Part shown: positions 45,770-58,084 of the stretch, piece by piece
Layout: the number at the start of each line of letters is the position of its first letter
Numbering within the stretch: the first letter of the stretch is position 1
Origin: Aporrectodea caliginosa
Taxonomy: Eukaryota; Annelida; Clitellata; Crassiclitellata; Lumbricidae
Assembly (NCBI GenBank): GCA_020284085.1
Contig: JACEVL010000159.1
Location: 1,179,001 to 1,243,000 of the forward strand
DNA length: 64,000 nucleotides
Direction of reading: 5' to 3'
Notes under the pieces: generated by a model
The model's input: only the letters and a program-made list of their open reading frames with translations
Database searches by the model: none
What the model was told of the DNA's origin: nothing
Translations under genes and position numbers: made by a program

Positions 45770-45955
45770 CTAGATTGTAGCATCAATAATTTAATTAATC
45801 AATTGTTAACATGCGGTAGGAAGTGCTCTAGAAGTGCAGGACTACACGTCGTGCAAGGTGGCCTACTGCTATCGTGTTCGGCTTCTAATAATAAACATCG
45901 CGTGTTTGAACCTGCTGAGAGTTTAACGTGGAACGATCCTGAACACAGGTATAGC

Positions 45956-48057
45956 CAGCGGCGCCGCCAGGATTTTAATTGTGTACGCACAATAGGCAGG
46001 AGGCCATATTAAGCCGGGTCCCGGGGACGAAGGCACGTGGGGGTACGATTAAGGAGCGTCCGAAGGACGATCGGTGAGGCGCGCAGCGCTGATAGGAGGA
46101 GGGGTTGGGGAGGGAATGTTCCCCCTCTCCACTGAAAACTTTTTTGATTTTCCACACTGTAATGGTAGCATTTTAAGCAGTCATCTGAACAAAATTTCTC
46201 TATAATTTTAGCGCTGGTAGGAACCAGCTGTCACTCGTAGCTAAGATGTAGTTTGAGTCGTGTTTGAGTTTGATTGCGGACAATAATAGCAAACCAGACA
46301 TTTATTGAAATGAATATAAAAACTAGAAAATAGGCTTCGTCTAATGATGGTATACGACCATTAGCAGCATCATTTGGAAAATTTAGTAGGGTCTGTCGAA
46401 ATCGTTTCAGGGGTGGTCCGCTGCTTGAAATTATTATTATTTATATAATATAGATTTCTAACCAACAAGGTCCAACAATATCATAGGCCTACATGAACAA
46501 GTATTCGCAACGAACTGTTGTAAATAATGACGTTACTGACGTAAGTCAGTACTACTATGGTCTTTGACGTACTATACTATGCTTAGTAAGTTAGTAGGTT
46601 CCTTAGTCTACTACTACTAATTCACTAAATGTAAATGTAAGTCTTCGAAAATTTCTCAGCGCCCACAAAAGTCACAGCAAGGATGCCAGCTTATTCACCG
46701 GCGCTATATCAAATCAAGTCTGCAATAGCCAAACTTCTCTGTTCGTTCCGGTGCCAGGTCAAAATCCGGGGAGATCAAGCCGAGGAGACAGCAGGCATGA
46801 TGCTACGGTGGTAATCGGTGATGATGGTGATCGTGTACGTGGTGGCGCATGAGTAGAATCAGGGTAGGATAGCCTGAACAGTTCGGTTTTCAGTCGTGAG
46901 TGGAAAGCAGCAGAGGAGCGAGCATGTGGAGCGGAGGTTAAATTAAGAGGTGACGTAGGAGTATGAGACTTTGGGAGTCTTTTGGGAGTCCGTTCCAAAG
47001 AGCAAGTGCAACGGTTGCAGAATTTCAGAGAGGATCAGACTGGAGGTCGAGATAGTGAAAGGTATGATGATGAGCGAGTAGACCCTGGCGGTTAAATGGT
47101 GACTATCTGTCGAAAGTAAGAGGGTTTAGAACGAGGTTTGAAGGGCGTTGTATGTAAGAGATACAATTTTGTAATGGATGCGCTGAGGGACTTTTAGCCA
47201 TTGAAGTGATTTGAGAACAGGGGTTGTGTGGTGTATTTGGGAGTTTTGACTGGTGTGTTTGGGAGTTTTGACTGTTTGCAGGCGTTTCATATGAGAAGAG
47301 TCGATGCTGTAAAAAAGGAGTTACAATAGTCGAGTTTTGAATGAACAATTGAAGTGGCTATTGTACACGCGGTCTTGTAGTCAAGTATTGCGCGAAATTG
47401 ACAAAAGTCACGGATGCACATACAGCAGGTGCGAGATGTAATCGAAAAACGTACGGTTCTTATCGAAATGATTCCAAGATTGCGAACAGCAGAAGAGTAA
47501 GGTAGCCTACGGGAAAAGTGAGATATGTCGGACAAAGGTCGGGAGGATAGGCTAGCTTGTTTAATTGCTCGCGGATGCCAATAATGAGAAGTTCTGTTTT
47601 TGAAGGGTTAAGACAGAGCAGGTTAGCGGTCATCCATGCAGGCTGAAATCTGAGTGATGGTGTTAAGTGATTTAGTGCATCTGGAAGGCAGTGAGGGGGA
47701 AAGATTTGAATTAGTTGTGAGTCGTAGGCTGAGGAAATGAGTTTGCTAAGTGGGGAGGTGTAAAGAATGGAAAGCAAAGGACCGAGAACAGATCCTTGAG
47801 GAACACCATGGGTGAGGGTGTACGGATTAGATGCGAGACCAGCGGCATTGACAGTGAAAGAGCGTAAGGAAAGGTATGAGATATAAACCTTTAGATGGTG
47901 TTAGACTGTTAACAAGTTTACCTATTCAAACTAGTATCTAAGTTAATATAATTTTTGTAGCTTAATAATATTTCACTTTTTCTTTTGCAATTTTTCATTT
48001 CTTACCCTTCAGCGCTGTACGCATCTGCGTAAGTGCGTACGCCTCCCGGCGCCCCTG
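45956..48057. mobile_element. hAT-type element with 8-bp TSD, carrying a nested LINE
   Basis: The left end CAGCGGCGCCGCCAGG and inverted right end CAGGGGCGCCGGGAGG agree at 13 of 16 bases. GGTATAGC flanks exactly at 45948-45955 and 48058-48065. Next to the TIRs are related inner boxes (TGTACGCACAAT left; TTGCGTAAGTGCGTACG-like right). The middle, about 46640-47890, is a minus-strand LINE, so the original hAT copy was about 0.85 kb and non-autonomous, or has lost its transposase. Confidence 0.8.
46640..47890 (-). pseudogene. CR1/L2-like LINE nested in the hAT element
   Basis: The minus strand reads [20 protein letters not shown] (about 47755-47815), then a segment where the catalytic YADD would lie but reads [12 protein letters not shown], so the motif is lost. 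Then come [31 protein letters not shown] and, after further frameshifts, FSHSAPALWNGLPK-like and FHSRLKTELFRLSYP. It ends near 46640-46700 in GGCGCTATAT...-type LINE 3' sequence (plus-strand GGCGCTATATCAAATC). Dead, 5'-truncated copy, younger than the hAT element that it split. Confidence 0.8.
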
Positions 48058-48059
48058 GG

Positions 48060-48855
48060 TATAGCAATAGATTGTGCAGGTTGTACAAAGCACAAGGGCC
48101 CACGAGGCCACGGGTCACCTGGGCCGCAAGGGAGCCAAGACCCGGTTGCTCAATTACTGAAAGCTAAATAGCTAAATTTGACACTGTCCTTTGCGGCCCA
48201 TCACTGAAGCTGCAAAGCTTGTCTGACCCCTTCACATCATCTGATGGGCTCTTTTTACGAGTACGTTGTTCTTAATTGCTTAATACCATTTTGATCACCA
48301 CGTACGGTTCCATGCTGTTCCTGACATTACCGGTAAACGTTGCAGCATGCACTGTAAAAAGAAACCGTTTTTAAAGGGAGATTCTACGTTTTTAAACGGT
48401 GATTCTACGTATTTATACGATATTTCTACGCAAAATAACGAGAAATCGTCGTAAATTCATTGACGATCAAATTACCGTTATTCTACGGCTTATTCACCCC
48501 ATTTCTGGACAGTTTGCGCACGGAGTAGTTTTGTATTAGTGTATCGAAAATGTAGTTCTCATACAGATCTTGTAATAGCCGCCTATAAAATTACAAAATA
48601 ATTATAACAAGTTTGTAAACATTTTGTTTTATAATTTTATTTTGTTCACAAGTGAAAGTATAAATGGAAAATTGTTATTGGGAGCTCATAGGCTAACCGC
48701 CGTATTACTTAGACAGGAATGCGCATTAATACCTCGATAGCGCAAGAACCCTTAACAAAGGGTCGTCACCACACAAAGGCCTAATAAAAGTAGTACCACA
48801 CAAAGCACCAAAGCTGCCAACACTTAAGCTGACAGAAAACAAGACAAAGAATTTT
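48060..48855. other. No recognisable gene
   Basis: 48355-48500 has repeated TTCTACG boxes (GATTCTACGTTTTTAAACGG and variants), probably an old short repeat beginning CACTGTAAAAAG. No partner end found. Confidence 0.35.
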
Positions 48856-48859
48856 TATG

Positions 48860-49180
48860 CTTATTTTCAAACAGCCAAATACCACTGAGACAAATTTAGC
48901 GAATTCAATTAATAACGTTTATTTAACGACGCCGTCATATCGACGATGATTGGTGACTATTAGACTAAGGGTTTTATAGCGGTTTTAATATCCACTAATA
49001 CATGCGTGTACTTTAGCTCATCTGGTTGAGTTGTTACCCAATGAACTAGAAGTCGGTGGTTCAAAACTCATGTCCAATCACTTTTTTTATTTATTATAAA
49101 TCAAATTATAGCAAGCACTTATAAAGATTAAGTACTTTATTTATTGTTTTCTTTCCAGACGTAGGCTACTTTTAACTTAG
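48860..49180 (+). repeat. tRNA-related repeat, copy 1
   Basis: TTTAGCTCATCTGGTTGAG (A-box-like, about 49012-49030) and GGTGGTTCAAAACTC (B-box-like, 49056-49070) lie in a unit that also holds GGGTTTTATAGCGGTTTTAA upstream and TTTCTTTCCAGACGTAGGC downstream. The same order occurs in copy 2. Likely a tRNA-derived SINE family or a local duplication. No functional cloverleaf. Confidence 0.5.
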
Positions 49181-49329
49181 GCCATTGAACTTTGTCTACA
49201 ACTGAAATATACGTGGAGCGATAGCATATTTCTAATTGTATGAACAGCCGCATTGCTTAATACATCAAACGAGCAAGAGCCCATAAGACAAATTTTGCTT
49301 CAGCATAATTATGACAATCGGACATACAA

Positions 49330-49625
49330 TGAGGGCTAAACAGTGGGGCGTTTAAGCAGATACAGTTAAATACAGGTCTCTAAAATGACTCTAGTGAGGG
49401 TTTTAGTATGAGTTTTAATGTCCTCTTGTAGCAATTAACGTTTAGCTCATCCGGTAACGGCGTTGGGTAAATTTCTAAACTTAGAGGTCGCATGTTGCAA
49501 CCTCGATATAAACTATTTAGTTTTTTTTCTAATTTATTTTTTAAATGGACACTCTTGTAAAAACTTATTTACAGTAATTATTTGATGGCTTTCTTTACAG
49601 AGGAACTTTTAATTTATTAAGTACT
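49330..49625 (+). repeat. tRNA-related repeat, copy 2
   Basis: TTTAGCTCATCCGGTAACGG (49441-49460) and GGTCGCATGTTGCAACCTCG (49486-49505) take the positions of the A and B boxes in copy 1. GGGTTTTAGTATGAGTTTTA lies upstream and GGCTTTCTTTACAGAGG downstream. Offset from copy 1 is about 430 bp. Confidence 0.5.
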
Positions 49626-49629
49626 TCTA

Positions 49630-51160
49630 CAGTATATTTTAACGTTTCGTGGTTGTCAGTGCTAATAGAAAAAGGGACAGGGCCTACGTTCTATCTCAAA
49701 ACCTCACCTCTTGCCATATCTCGACAGGTCTTTCACTCAACACTGCTGTTTCTGTCTGACCTTTAGTTCTTGACCTGGAGCCACGTTTCACCATACCTGC
49801 CTATCGATATTGTTTTGATTTAGCGTCTGTTAATAATTATAATCATAATCTCGAGATTATTTTCTGCGTGCTTCTGAAGCACGGCTATTGCAGAGGGCAG
49901 CAGGGTTCGAAAAACCTGGCATTTAAAAAGGGTGTTTAGATATTATAGTGGACATATGAATAGCTCCATTGCAATGAAGTGGTACAGACGGTTTTAATCG
50001 TATCGTTCTAAATTGATCTTTAGCGTCCTTCCTTACTTATTTCACATCAAAAGTAACTCTATGCCTGATAATTTCAGAACACCGACCTGAGTAATATTCC
50101 TTAAGTAGGCCTATCCTGCCGCGCAATATAATATTCGCCAAAATTAAAATTAATTTATTTATATAAGCCAGATAAAAGGAAGTAGGCTAAATATGTTTTG
50201 CAACAAAACCTAACGTTATTTGTTGGAGACCAAAGACTAGTAGAACTAAATTAATTATGTCAATTTAAATTCTGTCACTACTGCTAACTATGAATTAATA
50301 TTCGTAATTTTATGGCTAGCGTTTTACCAATTCTTCAAATGAAAATTAGTTATTGGAAACTGAATAGATATGCTATGCAACATTTTAAGTTTAAATAAAT
50401 AAAGGCCAATTGTTGCAACAATTCATTTATTTAACCTTTTTAGTTACGGTAGTTACCAAGTGCTTGGGAGATATTGCGCTATAAGATCTAAATTACTCTC
50501 AACGGTTAGCGCATGCATCGCGCATGGCCTATTGGCCTTGACAGGACGGATGTGATTAATAATGGCGGAGATTGGATCAAGCGGTAACAAATTTCGAGAA
50601 ACTTCTGATAAATCAACTTAATCGAGCAGGTAATTTTAATCGTAAATTCATGTAGCATATTGCCATATTTTGTGTAATGTAGAATTAACTTTGGAGCAGA
50701 AATTGCCTTTCATGTAAACTATTGCGTCTAACAGACTTAAAATCCTGCACGTGGTGGCGACAATAGAATGGAATCAGACTCTGATAATATTTGGGTTTTC
50801 GGGTAAATATGAAACAGCCATTAAATTTTATGTGCTTTGGAATATACTATTAGTGATATTTTGTGCTGCATTTCCAGGAAATCGTGAACATTTTGAACGG
50901 AGATTATTTGTGGATCTGCTGTGTCATGTGCCATGTAGCCATCAAAGTCAGTGCTCTATAGCCATGTGACTGCAATTGTTATTCGGTTTGTCGCTTACAA
51001 CGTCTTCAACGTGGCACCTACCAGCAACAACTAATACCTTGGACTTCGTTCAACTGTAAGTAAAATTTGCAGTTTATTATTATGTCAACTTTAACTAAAT
51101 ATTTTTAAAATTGAGTAATATTATTATCTGCATTATTATTATTATTATTATTAATATTGT
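49630..51160. other. No recognisable gene
   Basis: AT-rich. One 72-codon ORF at 50751-50969 has no recognisable similarity and no exon signals that I trust. Confidence 0.4.
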
Positions 51161-51164
51161 TATT

Positions 51165-51420
51165 GGGGGTGCTCGATGGTGTAGTGGTTAGCGCGCCCTG
51201 GAATTTCAATTCAGCGATTGATGTGCAAATCCCTGCCAGGCCAAAATTTGGGTCGAGATTTCTGGTCTGTGTGCACTCCCTATAATCAATTTCTGCTATG
51301 AGTACACTGTTGGTAGGAAGATGAGATGGTGAGGTAAAAGACTGGTCATCCACCCTCATATGCTGAGAAAATGATGTCGCTAAACTTCATGCCAATAAGG
51401 GCCTCCGGGCTAGCTTAATA
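51165..51420 (+). mobile_element. tRNA-derived SINE, copy 1 (most complete)
   Basis: The head carries an RNA polymerase III A box TGGTGTAGTGGTTAGCG (51177-51193) and a weak B box GATGTGCAAATCCCTGCC (about 51220-51237). The unrelated body (GTACACTGTTGGTAGGAAG, CACCCTCATATGCTGAG, GATGTCGCTAAACTTCATGC, CGGGCTAGCTTAATAG) recurs inverted at 30335-30535 and, more diverged, at 43480-43660. Head from a tRNA plus a shared body makes this a SINE family. Confidence 0.65.
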
Positions 51421-51589
51421 GATATGCTTCTCCTGTTGCTAAATATTACTTTATTGCTTATCTCGGCACCATCTAGGAGAATCAGTAAGTCAGTAAGAAG
51501 CCTACACATCCAATGCATGCATATTGGACACACACGAGATTCTGACAGAAAAAAAACAAACGATTATGCTCGTATTATATATATATAAA

Positions 51590-51790
51590 TGCATACATGC
51601 AAACATATGCATACATACATGTTATTGCCATTCATACATACATACATACATACATAAATACATGGCTATGGTACATACATACATACATACATGTTACATA
51701 CATACATACACAATATTGCCATACATACATACATACATACATACATACATACATACATACATACATACACACACATACATACATACATAA
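51590..51790. repeat. ACAT tetranucleotide microsatellite
   Basis: Interrupted ATAC units, the same motif as at 22394. Confidence 0.95.
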
Positions 51791-52087
51791 AATACTGTTC
51801 AACAATATCGAAATGCTGCAATAAAAAATAATCATTATTTTATTTTTAGTAACTGAATTTTTAATCAACTCGAGTTAAAATCAATCGGGTGTTGTTAGGA
51901 ATTCGCACATGTGCCCTTGAAAATGACTGGAACCTAACAAGCTATTGCGTAATGACCTCTCAATTATCTCCAATATTGGTTGAGACTCGTCTAACGAGCT
52001 CTGAGCTTGTCGCTCTCGCTTTCTCCTAGAAAAGCAGGTGCTCGAATAAGTCTCTCGCTTCCAAAAGTGGTGTCACTTATTCCATGC

Positions 52088-52402
52088 ACGTCTCTCTGTC
52101 TGTCTGTCTCTGTCTGTCTCTGTCTGTCTCTGTCTCTGTCTGTGTCTCTGTCTGTGTCTCTCTTTGTTTGTCTGTCTCTGTCTCTGTCCCTGTCTCTGTC
52201 TGTCTGTCTCTGTCTGTCTGTCTGTCTGTCTCTATCTGTCTCTGTCTGCCTCTGTCTGTCTGTCTCTGTCTGTCTGTCTCTCTTCCTCTGTCTCTCTGAC
52301 TGTCATCTGTCTCCTTATGTCTCTCTCTATCTCACTCCCTCTGTGTGTGTGTGTGTCTCTCTCTCTTTCTGCGTCTCTCTCTGTGTCTCTCTGTCTCTTT
52401 CG
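52088..52402. repeat. CT/CTGT compound microsatellite
   Basis: TCTGTCTG and TCTCTGTC units on the plus strand, with a TG run at about 52341. The ORFs through it are artefacts. Confidence 0.95.
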
Positions 52403-52829
52403 TCTGTTAATGATCCATTTCAACCGGTCTGCACGTCATGACCTCACTCTCCTTCACCAGAGGGCAGTTCCAGATGTGCGACTATGTACTGCAAAGCGAT
52501 ACAGCCTTTTTTATAAGCCGTTATAGCGCATCGTCTAATAAAATGTATACCATCTATTCAAGGCCTAATGCAACAGCTAAAACTCATTAACCTTCAAAAG
52601 CGGAATTTACTGCTAGCTATCTCACAATAAAAATCTGCTAAGCAATTGCCAAGCCCTGAAATTATGGTGCGCCAGACAACGAAATTATATTCCTGTGTTC
52701 TTTACCGGAAATTAAACAATTAATATGAAAAGTCTTTGTCAAATAAACAGTTAAATCTATCTTTGAACCTTCCATAACATTAGTTTTATATTTTGATTCT
52801 ATCTTTATAATTTTTAACCAGCTGTAATC

Positions 52830-53150
52830 AGTTGCGGTGTGTCAGTTGTTTTTTGTGTGCCAATAAACGAACGAATTGACGACTCCATACTTCGTTCCTT
52901 GCCCTCTGCTGATTGGCTAGATCTTTTGTTCCTAGGACTAGTACTGCCGGGCATTACTGTGGTTGGTGCCTCTACTTGGAATGACCTCCCCTCACTCAAG
53001 GGCTAAAACTAATGACTAGTTTTTCCTCTTTGGTCTCTCGTTCTTTAAAGATGCTTTTCCCCAAGTTTTGGGCTGAGAACGCTTGCAACAGTTATTCTTG
53101 AGAGGCGCTATATAAATTTTTAGATACGATACGATACGACACGATAATAG
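52830..53150 (+). pseudogene. LINE 3' end remnant
   Basis: VVGASTWNDLPSL in one frame is the W-N-x-L-P box of CR1/L2-like proteins. It is followed after about 150 bp by GAGGCGCTATATAAATTTTT and an ATACG tail (53122-53150). Very degenerate. Confidence 0.5.
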
Positions 53151-53289
53151 TAATAACGAATGCGTCAAGACATGTATCATTAGAGTTTGTCAGTTTAGCT
53201 TGTAATTCATCGCTGCAGCTGTATGAGAGAGTGGCGCCTCTGGCGAGTGAACGCAGTCTGGATAAGGTTTTAGCTTTTAGTCTCCAGAG

Positions 53290-53510
53290 GTCGCTCCTCA
53301 ATTAGGCAGCGCCGGGCTTTCTCAATTGATGGACCATCCACTTGGAATGGACTTCCTTTGAATGTGCGCCTGCTATTCAGGAGCAAAACAATTGTGTGTT
53401 ACAAGTTGCTCAAATCTAGTCTTTATTGCCGCGGTTGGACTCGGAGCGCCTCTGAGTAGCGGTCTTGAATGGGCGATAATATTAAGTTCTTAAAATGAAT
53501 GAATGAATTT
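53290..53510 (+). pseudogene. LINE C-terminal remnant
   Basis: AFSIDGPSTWNGLPLNVRLL is the conserved G-P-x-x-W-N-x-L-P block, then KTIVCYKLLKSSLYCRGW. A GAATGAATGAAT tail lies at about 53498. Different family from the copy just upstream. Confidence 0.6.
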
Positions 53511-53689
53511 ATTTTCACTTTGATCCACTGCAATTATCTACCTTCTGGGTTAGGTTGCCTAGCAGATTACGACATTAGGTCCTTGGTATTTTTATCACTA
53601 CTCCGTAAGCACTTGAAAACCATTTTAGATGGATAGGTGGATGGATGGACGGACGGAATGAAGGCTCCATACTTCATACAAACAATTCA

Positions 53690-54110
53690 GGTTCGATACA
53701 ACCAATTGTATTCTAATTGTAGTTGTAATTATAATTGAAAACATTTGCATAGCGCCACTCAGAGATTCAGAGGTGCCCCCAACCGCTGTCTCCAACAAAT
53801 AAGATAGTCTTCAGGCTTCCGAAACAGAGGAAGAGAAAGGGCTGAGGAGGTCAAGACGCAATTCATGGGGAAGATGGTTCCAAGTAGAGGGGCTGACATA
53901 AGCAAAGCTTCTGATTGAGCAGCTGCACCACGCATGAGGGACAACCAGAAGGCCTCTGGCGGCAGAGCGCAGAGCAGCGCGACAGGGAGTGTCGAAACCG
54001 ATGTGAACAACAATTCTTAACTGACTGAGTGGGTTGCGTGAACCATACAGACTACTTACTGTCTGTGAAATAGATTCCAAGGCGATGTCCATTGGGAGAA
54101 CTGACCCAAC
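53690..54110 (-). pseudogene. LINE C-terminal remnant, minus strand
   Basis: SFAYVSPSTWNHLPHELRLD on the minus strand is the C-terminal W-N-x-L-P block. The 3' end lies toward 53690 with AATTGT repeats and GCGCTATGCAAATG on the minus strand. Confidence 0.6.
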
Positions 54111-54635
54111 TCGGAACTACTCTTGGAGATTGATCGACAGATAGATGGATGAATGATCATCTGAATTAAAGACTATTTCAAATAGCCGCCTGTCACAATA
54201 AAATAAGAACAATGTACACGCTCTCTTTAATAGAATGTAATCGATCACAAATCCAGTTTCAATATCTTACAATAATAATCAAACGTTGACTTGATGCCAG
54301 CCAGCAGTTTACTTTCAAACGATCGACACTTTTTCCGTCTTCTCCCTGAGTAGGCTGTCTCCCGCCGCAACGCCCAGTCCCCCGCCGTGCCCTGCCCCTC
54401 CGCCCGCCCCGTTAATCCCCGAAGCGGACTGGTCGTCGCTGACGGACCTGGTGAGGAATCGAACCTGAATCGTCTCCTTCTTCGTCCTCTGACCTTTCCT
54501 CCGGCGATGAACGATGAAGACGATGATGACTATGACGACTATGATTGTACCGACGACGCCGAGAATTATGTGCAGTGCTCCGTGTTGGCGATAGGCGGGA
54601 CCTTAGGGCAGAAAGACATCACAGACCTAATATGA
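54110..54635. other. No recognisable gene
   Basis: A short C-rich stretch at 54360-54420; an 82-codon ORF (54387-54635) ends in a GAT/GAC run. No family recognised. Confidence 0.35.
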
Positions 54636-54639
54636 ATCA

Positions 54640-55205
54640 ATAGAAAGAACAAGAGGAGGAAGAACAAGAAAAAGAAGAAGAGGAAGAGGAAGAGGAAGAG
54701 GAAGAGGCAGAGGAAGAGGAAGAAGATGAGGAGGAAGAAGAAGATAAAAACGAAAGAGCAAGGAGGAGGAGAAAGAGGAGAAAGCAGGAGGTGGAGGGAG
54801 GAAGAGGGAAGAAAGAGGAAGAGGAAGAAGAAGAAGAAGAAGAAGGAAGAAGAAGAAGAGAAGGAAGAAGCAAGAGAATGAGGGAGGAAGATAAAGACGA
54901 AGAAGAAAAGGAGCATGAGGAGGAGGAGAAAGAAGAAGAAGAGAAGCAATAGGAGTGCAGAGGAAAGAGAAAAATGAAGGCGACGACAAAGAAAAAGAAG
55001 AGGAGGAGATAGAGAAAGAGAAGAAGGTGAGGAGAAGGGAGGAGGAGGAGGAGGAGGAGGAGGAGGAGGAGTGACAGGGAGAAAGAGAGAGAGAGAGGCG
55101 GAGGCGAGAGAAGAGATGTTGGCAAAGAAAAGAAAACAAGAGATGAGAACAAAGAAAATGATGATGAAGAAGACTCCGATGAAAATGAAGACGAAGAGAA
55201 ACATT
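54640..55205. repeat. Long purine (GA-rich) tract
   Basis: Over 550 bp with the plus strand nearly all A and G (GAAGAGGAAG, GGAGGA, AGAAGAAG units). Mirror image in composition of the pyrimidine tract at 4813-5985. All frames read Lys/Glu/Arg or, on the minus strand, Ser/Leu/Phe by composition only. Confidence 0.95.
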
Positions 55206-55439
55206 ACGAACTAAGTAAGAAACGAATAAAGACCAACAGAACAAACACAACAATTATAGCAAGAAGAACTAAAACAAAGAAACAAGAACAAAGACGTCGC
55301 CAAAGAAGACCAGAATACGCACGATATTAGTCGATTACACAAATCAAAGGAAGAGATCAATCAATGATGATTTATTGCTGCTAGATCTCTAATTGTGAGC
55401 AGAGACGAGGATGTGTACAACTCACGATCGGATCTTGTA

Positions 55440-55660
55440 TAAGACAACATGAGTATGATTATATTATTATGCCTATATGACTATTGGACCATGCGCATGG
55501 TTAGATCATGAGCTTGATTAGAGCATTCTATCATTAAACCATCCGTTTGATTAATTCGTGAGTATGGTTCGATCATGCGCATGATTAGATCACGAGTATG
55601 ATCAGAGCATGAGAATGGTGAGATCATAAGCATGGTTACAGATCGTGTATGTGTTTAGAT
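55440..55660 (+). repeat. Degenerate tandem repeat, unit about 17 bp
   Basis: Repeated variants of GATCATGAGCATGATTAGA follow one another (for example about 55505, 55568, 55584 and 55601). Old minisatellite. Confidence 0.65.
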
Positions 55661-55754
55661 CTCTCTTCTGGTTCCTTCGAGAGCATTGTTCTCTTGAAAC
55701 AACAACAGATCGAAGCACTGTGCATAACTATAACGTCGCTATAAAAGCTTCTAG

Positions 55755-55945
55755 ATTAGATTAGATCATAATAAGATCAGATCAGGTTATATTAGATTGG
55801 AAAGGGTCAGATTTGATTTGATTCGATTAGATTATTTTAAATAAGATTAGATTAGATTAGATTAGATTAGAATGGATTATAGTTTAGATTTCATTTTAGT
55901 TGATACTATTATTTCAGATTAAATCAGCTTAGATTAGACATGTGA
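55755..55945 (+). repeat. Degenerate GATTA pentanucleotide repeat
   Basis: AGATTAGATTAGATTAG core at about 55846-55872 with mutated flanks. Confidence 0.8.
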
Positions 55946-56589
55946 TTGTTAAGTAAGTTTACAGTAGTTCACAGGTGAAGGCCCGTCAACCATATAAAAT
56001 TCTGGCAACATCTGATGAACAGATTCGGAGATATTTCAAGTTTAAGTGAGTGGGCCTTATTACCAACCCGGGCCTTATTACCTACAGTTACCTTATAGCA
56101 TTTTATACTTTATACTTTAGTTATTAACTCTGTAGCATCGGATGGTGAAGCATCAAGCGATGACGCCTTTACATTATTATCAGCCGCTCATAATACCTGC
56201 AATGTCCTGCATGTATTAGCTTCCATACATGTAGACGCCCATCTAATCTCGATAGGGAATCATCTTCCTAATATGGGTCTGTGCTTCTGACGTGTGCTTG
56301 TGTGTGTGCGTATGCGTGTGTATGCGTGCTTGTGCGTCTGTGTCTGTGCGTTGGAAAGAGGTCAAAGCTTTTAATAAGGCACTCACGTGATGAGACGAAC
56401 ACAAAGCCAACCTTTTCGAAATGTCACTTGGGAAAGGGGAATAGCCGGCCATATATATCGGAGAACTATTTCGGGAAATTTTGTGTCCGCCTCCTAAAAG
56501 CCTCAAGGAAGGGTCAGCTGACAGCTGTACATTGCAACTGATGAGAGATACTGTGAATTTGATGTGTAATGTAATGTTTCATGCAGTGT

Positions 56590-56725
56590 AATGTACGCAT
56601 CAAATCAAATCGTTTTATTCGGTGACCAACCAAGAACAGTAGCACTCACTCAATAAAAAAATTGAGTCACATAGGGGACCCTGAAAGGGTCTCACGGCCC
56701 CGCTAAGTAGGGTCCCTAATCTTGC
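56590..56725 (-). mobile_element. LINE 3' UTR, minus strand
   Basis: The reverse complement gives TTAGGGACCCTACTTAGCGG, GACCCTTTCAGGGTCCCC and a final GAATAAAACGATTTGATTTG tail. This is the same 3' UTR box and order as at 15061, 23677 and 58121. Confidence 0.7.
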
Positions 56726-56729
56726 AGTA

Positions 56730-58080
56730 CAGCCTCATGAGGAAAGCCAATGTAGGCTACTTAACTGCATGCATGCATATTTGAAGACATTTAATATAGC
56801 ACCTTTTTGAGTACCTCCCAAAAGTGTTGCATTCCTGAAGGCTTTTAAGAGGTGGACACGAAATGTCCAGAAATAGTTCTAAAATATATGGACCGCTTAT
56901 CCTTCTTGCCAAGAGACATCTCTAAAAGGTTGGCATCGTGTTCGGCTGTCTAAGTTCATACATAGTTCATAGTTTATTGAATCCAGAACATGACCAGTAT
57001 TTAGTCAAGGACCTATTATACACAGGACTGGAATCTCCATATGTAAGCGCGTTGGACAGAAAATGGCGGTCCATGGAGCCTGGCCACCTAGCGCCAAAGG
57101 TGTAGAACCTCGTGTTTACCATGCTAACCGCCTATCTCCGTAGTTTAGATTATTTAACTGAACGTCATTAAAAATAGCTTTACATTTATTATTATTAACC
57201 TTTCTTTGATCCTTAGAAACTGAAAGAATAATAATCCTGATTTGATTTTCCTCCTCACATTCGTGCAATTAATCGCTGAACAACACATCGGGTCCTCCAT
57301 GCTTTTACATGTCCATAGTCCTTTCTTACACCCGCATCGCCAGGTGTCGCCAGGCTCGTAGCCTTAAACCGAAAGTACGTACACGATATTTTCACGAGTA
57401 ACCAATCCTTTAATATAGAATCCTTTGCCCTTTAGTTAAACTTACAGTTACACTGCAGACTGGGACACATCCAGATGCAAGAAACGAGTTGCTGTAATCT
57501 TAATTTAAAATGGAGTGCCCTTAAAATGTTCTCTATCGAGTCTAATGCAACAAACGATAATTGATCGAAGCGAGTCTGACTTTAGGTAAAGAGAAAATGT
57601 AATTTGATTTTCAATGTAACGCATTACGTGTGATGCTCCTGCAATGTGATGTTAATGTGATGCGTTGTAACATAAATCGTAAACACGTCTAAAGATGTGC
57701 GTTACAATTTCTGCAATGTTTACAATGTGATATTGCATGTTGTGAGTACTAGTTCAACAGTTTTTTTCCTCAGACGTTCATTCACTTAAATTCTAGTCCT
57801 GCTCAATTTTACTTAACTTTCACAACGTCTCACAAAGAAAAGGCCATCCACGATCTATACGTGTATTATACAGTACATATATGTATATATGTAATATGTA
57901 ATTCTTATGTAATGTTAATATAAAAGTAATTTTACTAATGTAAACGTGATACTTACATAATACAGCGATACATAACTGTATATCCTACTCATTCCTTTTA
58001 CTTTCGATATTTAGTTTAAATTAGTTAAGGTTAGTTAAGATGTTTATGTTAATCAAGTCAACAACTATTATACTATGTAA
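56730..58080. other. No recognisable gene
   Basis: AT-rich intergenic or intronic sequence; a GTGATG-rich patch at 57620-57740. Nothing supported. Confidence 0.4.
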
Positions 58081-58084
58081 AGCA

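Noticed and set aside
45761..45990. ORFs near 45800-46010 as further lectin exon sequence
   Set aside because: No CTLD features, they overlap in both strands, and they lie across the hAT left end.
54566..55253. 200-codon Ser/Leu/Phe-rich minus ORFs
   Set aside because: Composition artefact of the purine tract; three overlapping frames are open at once.
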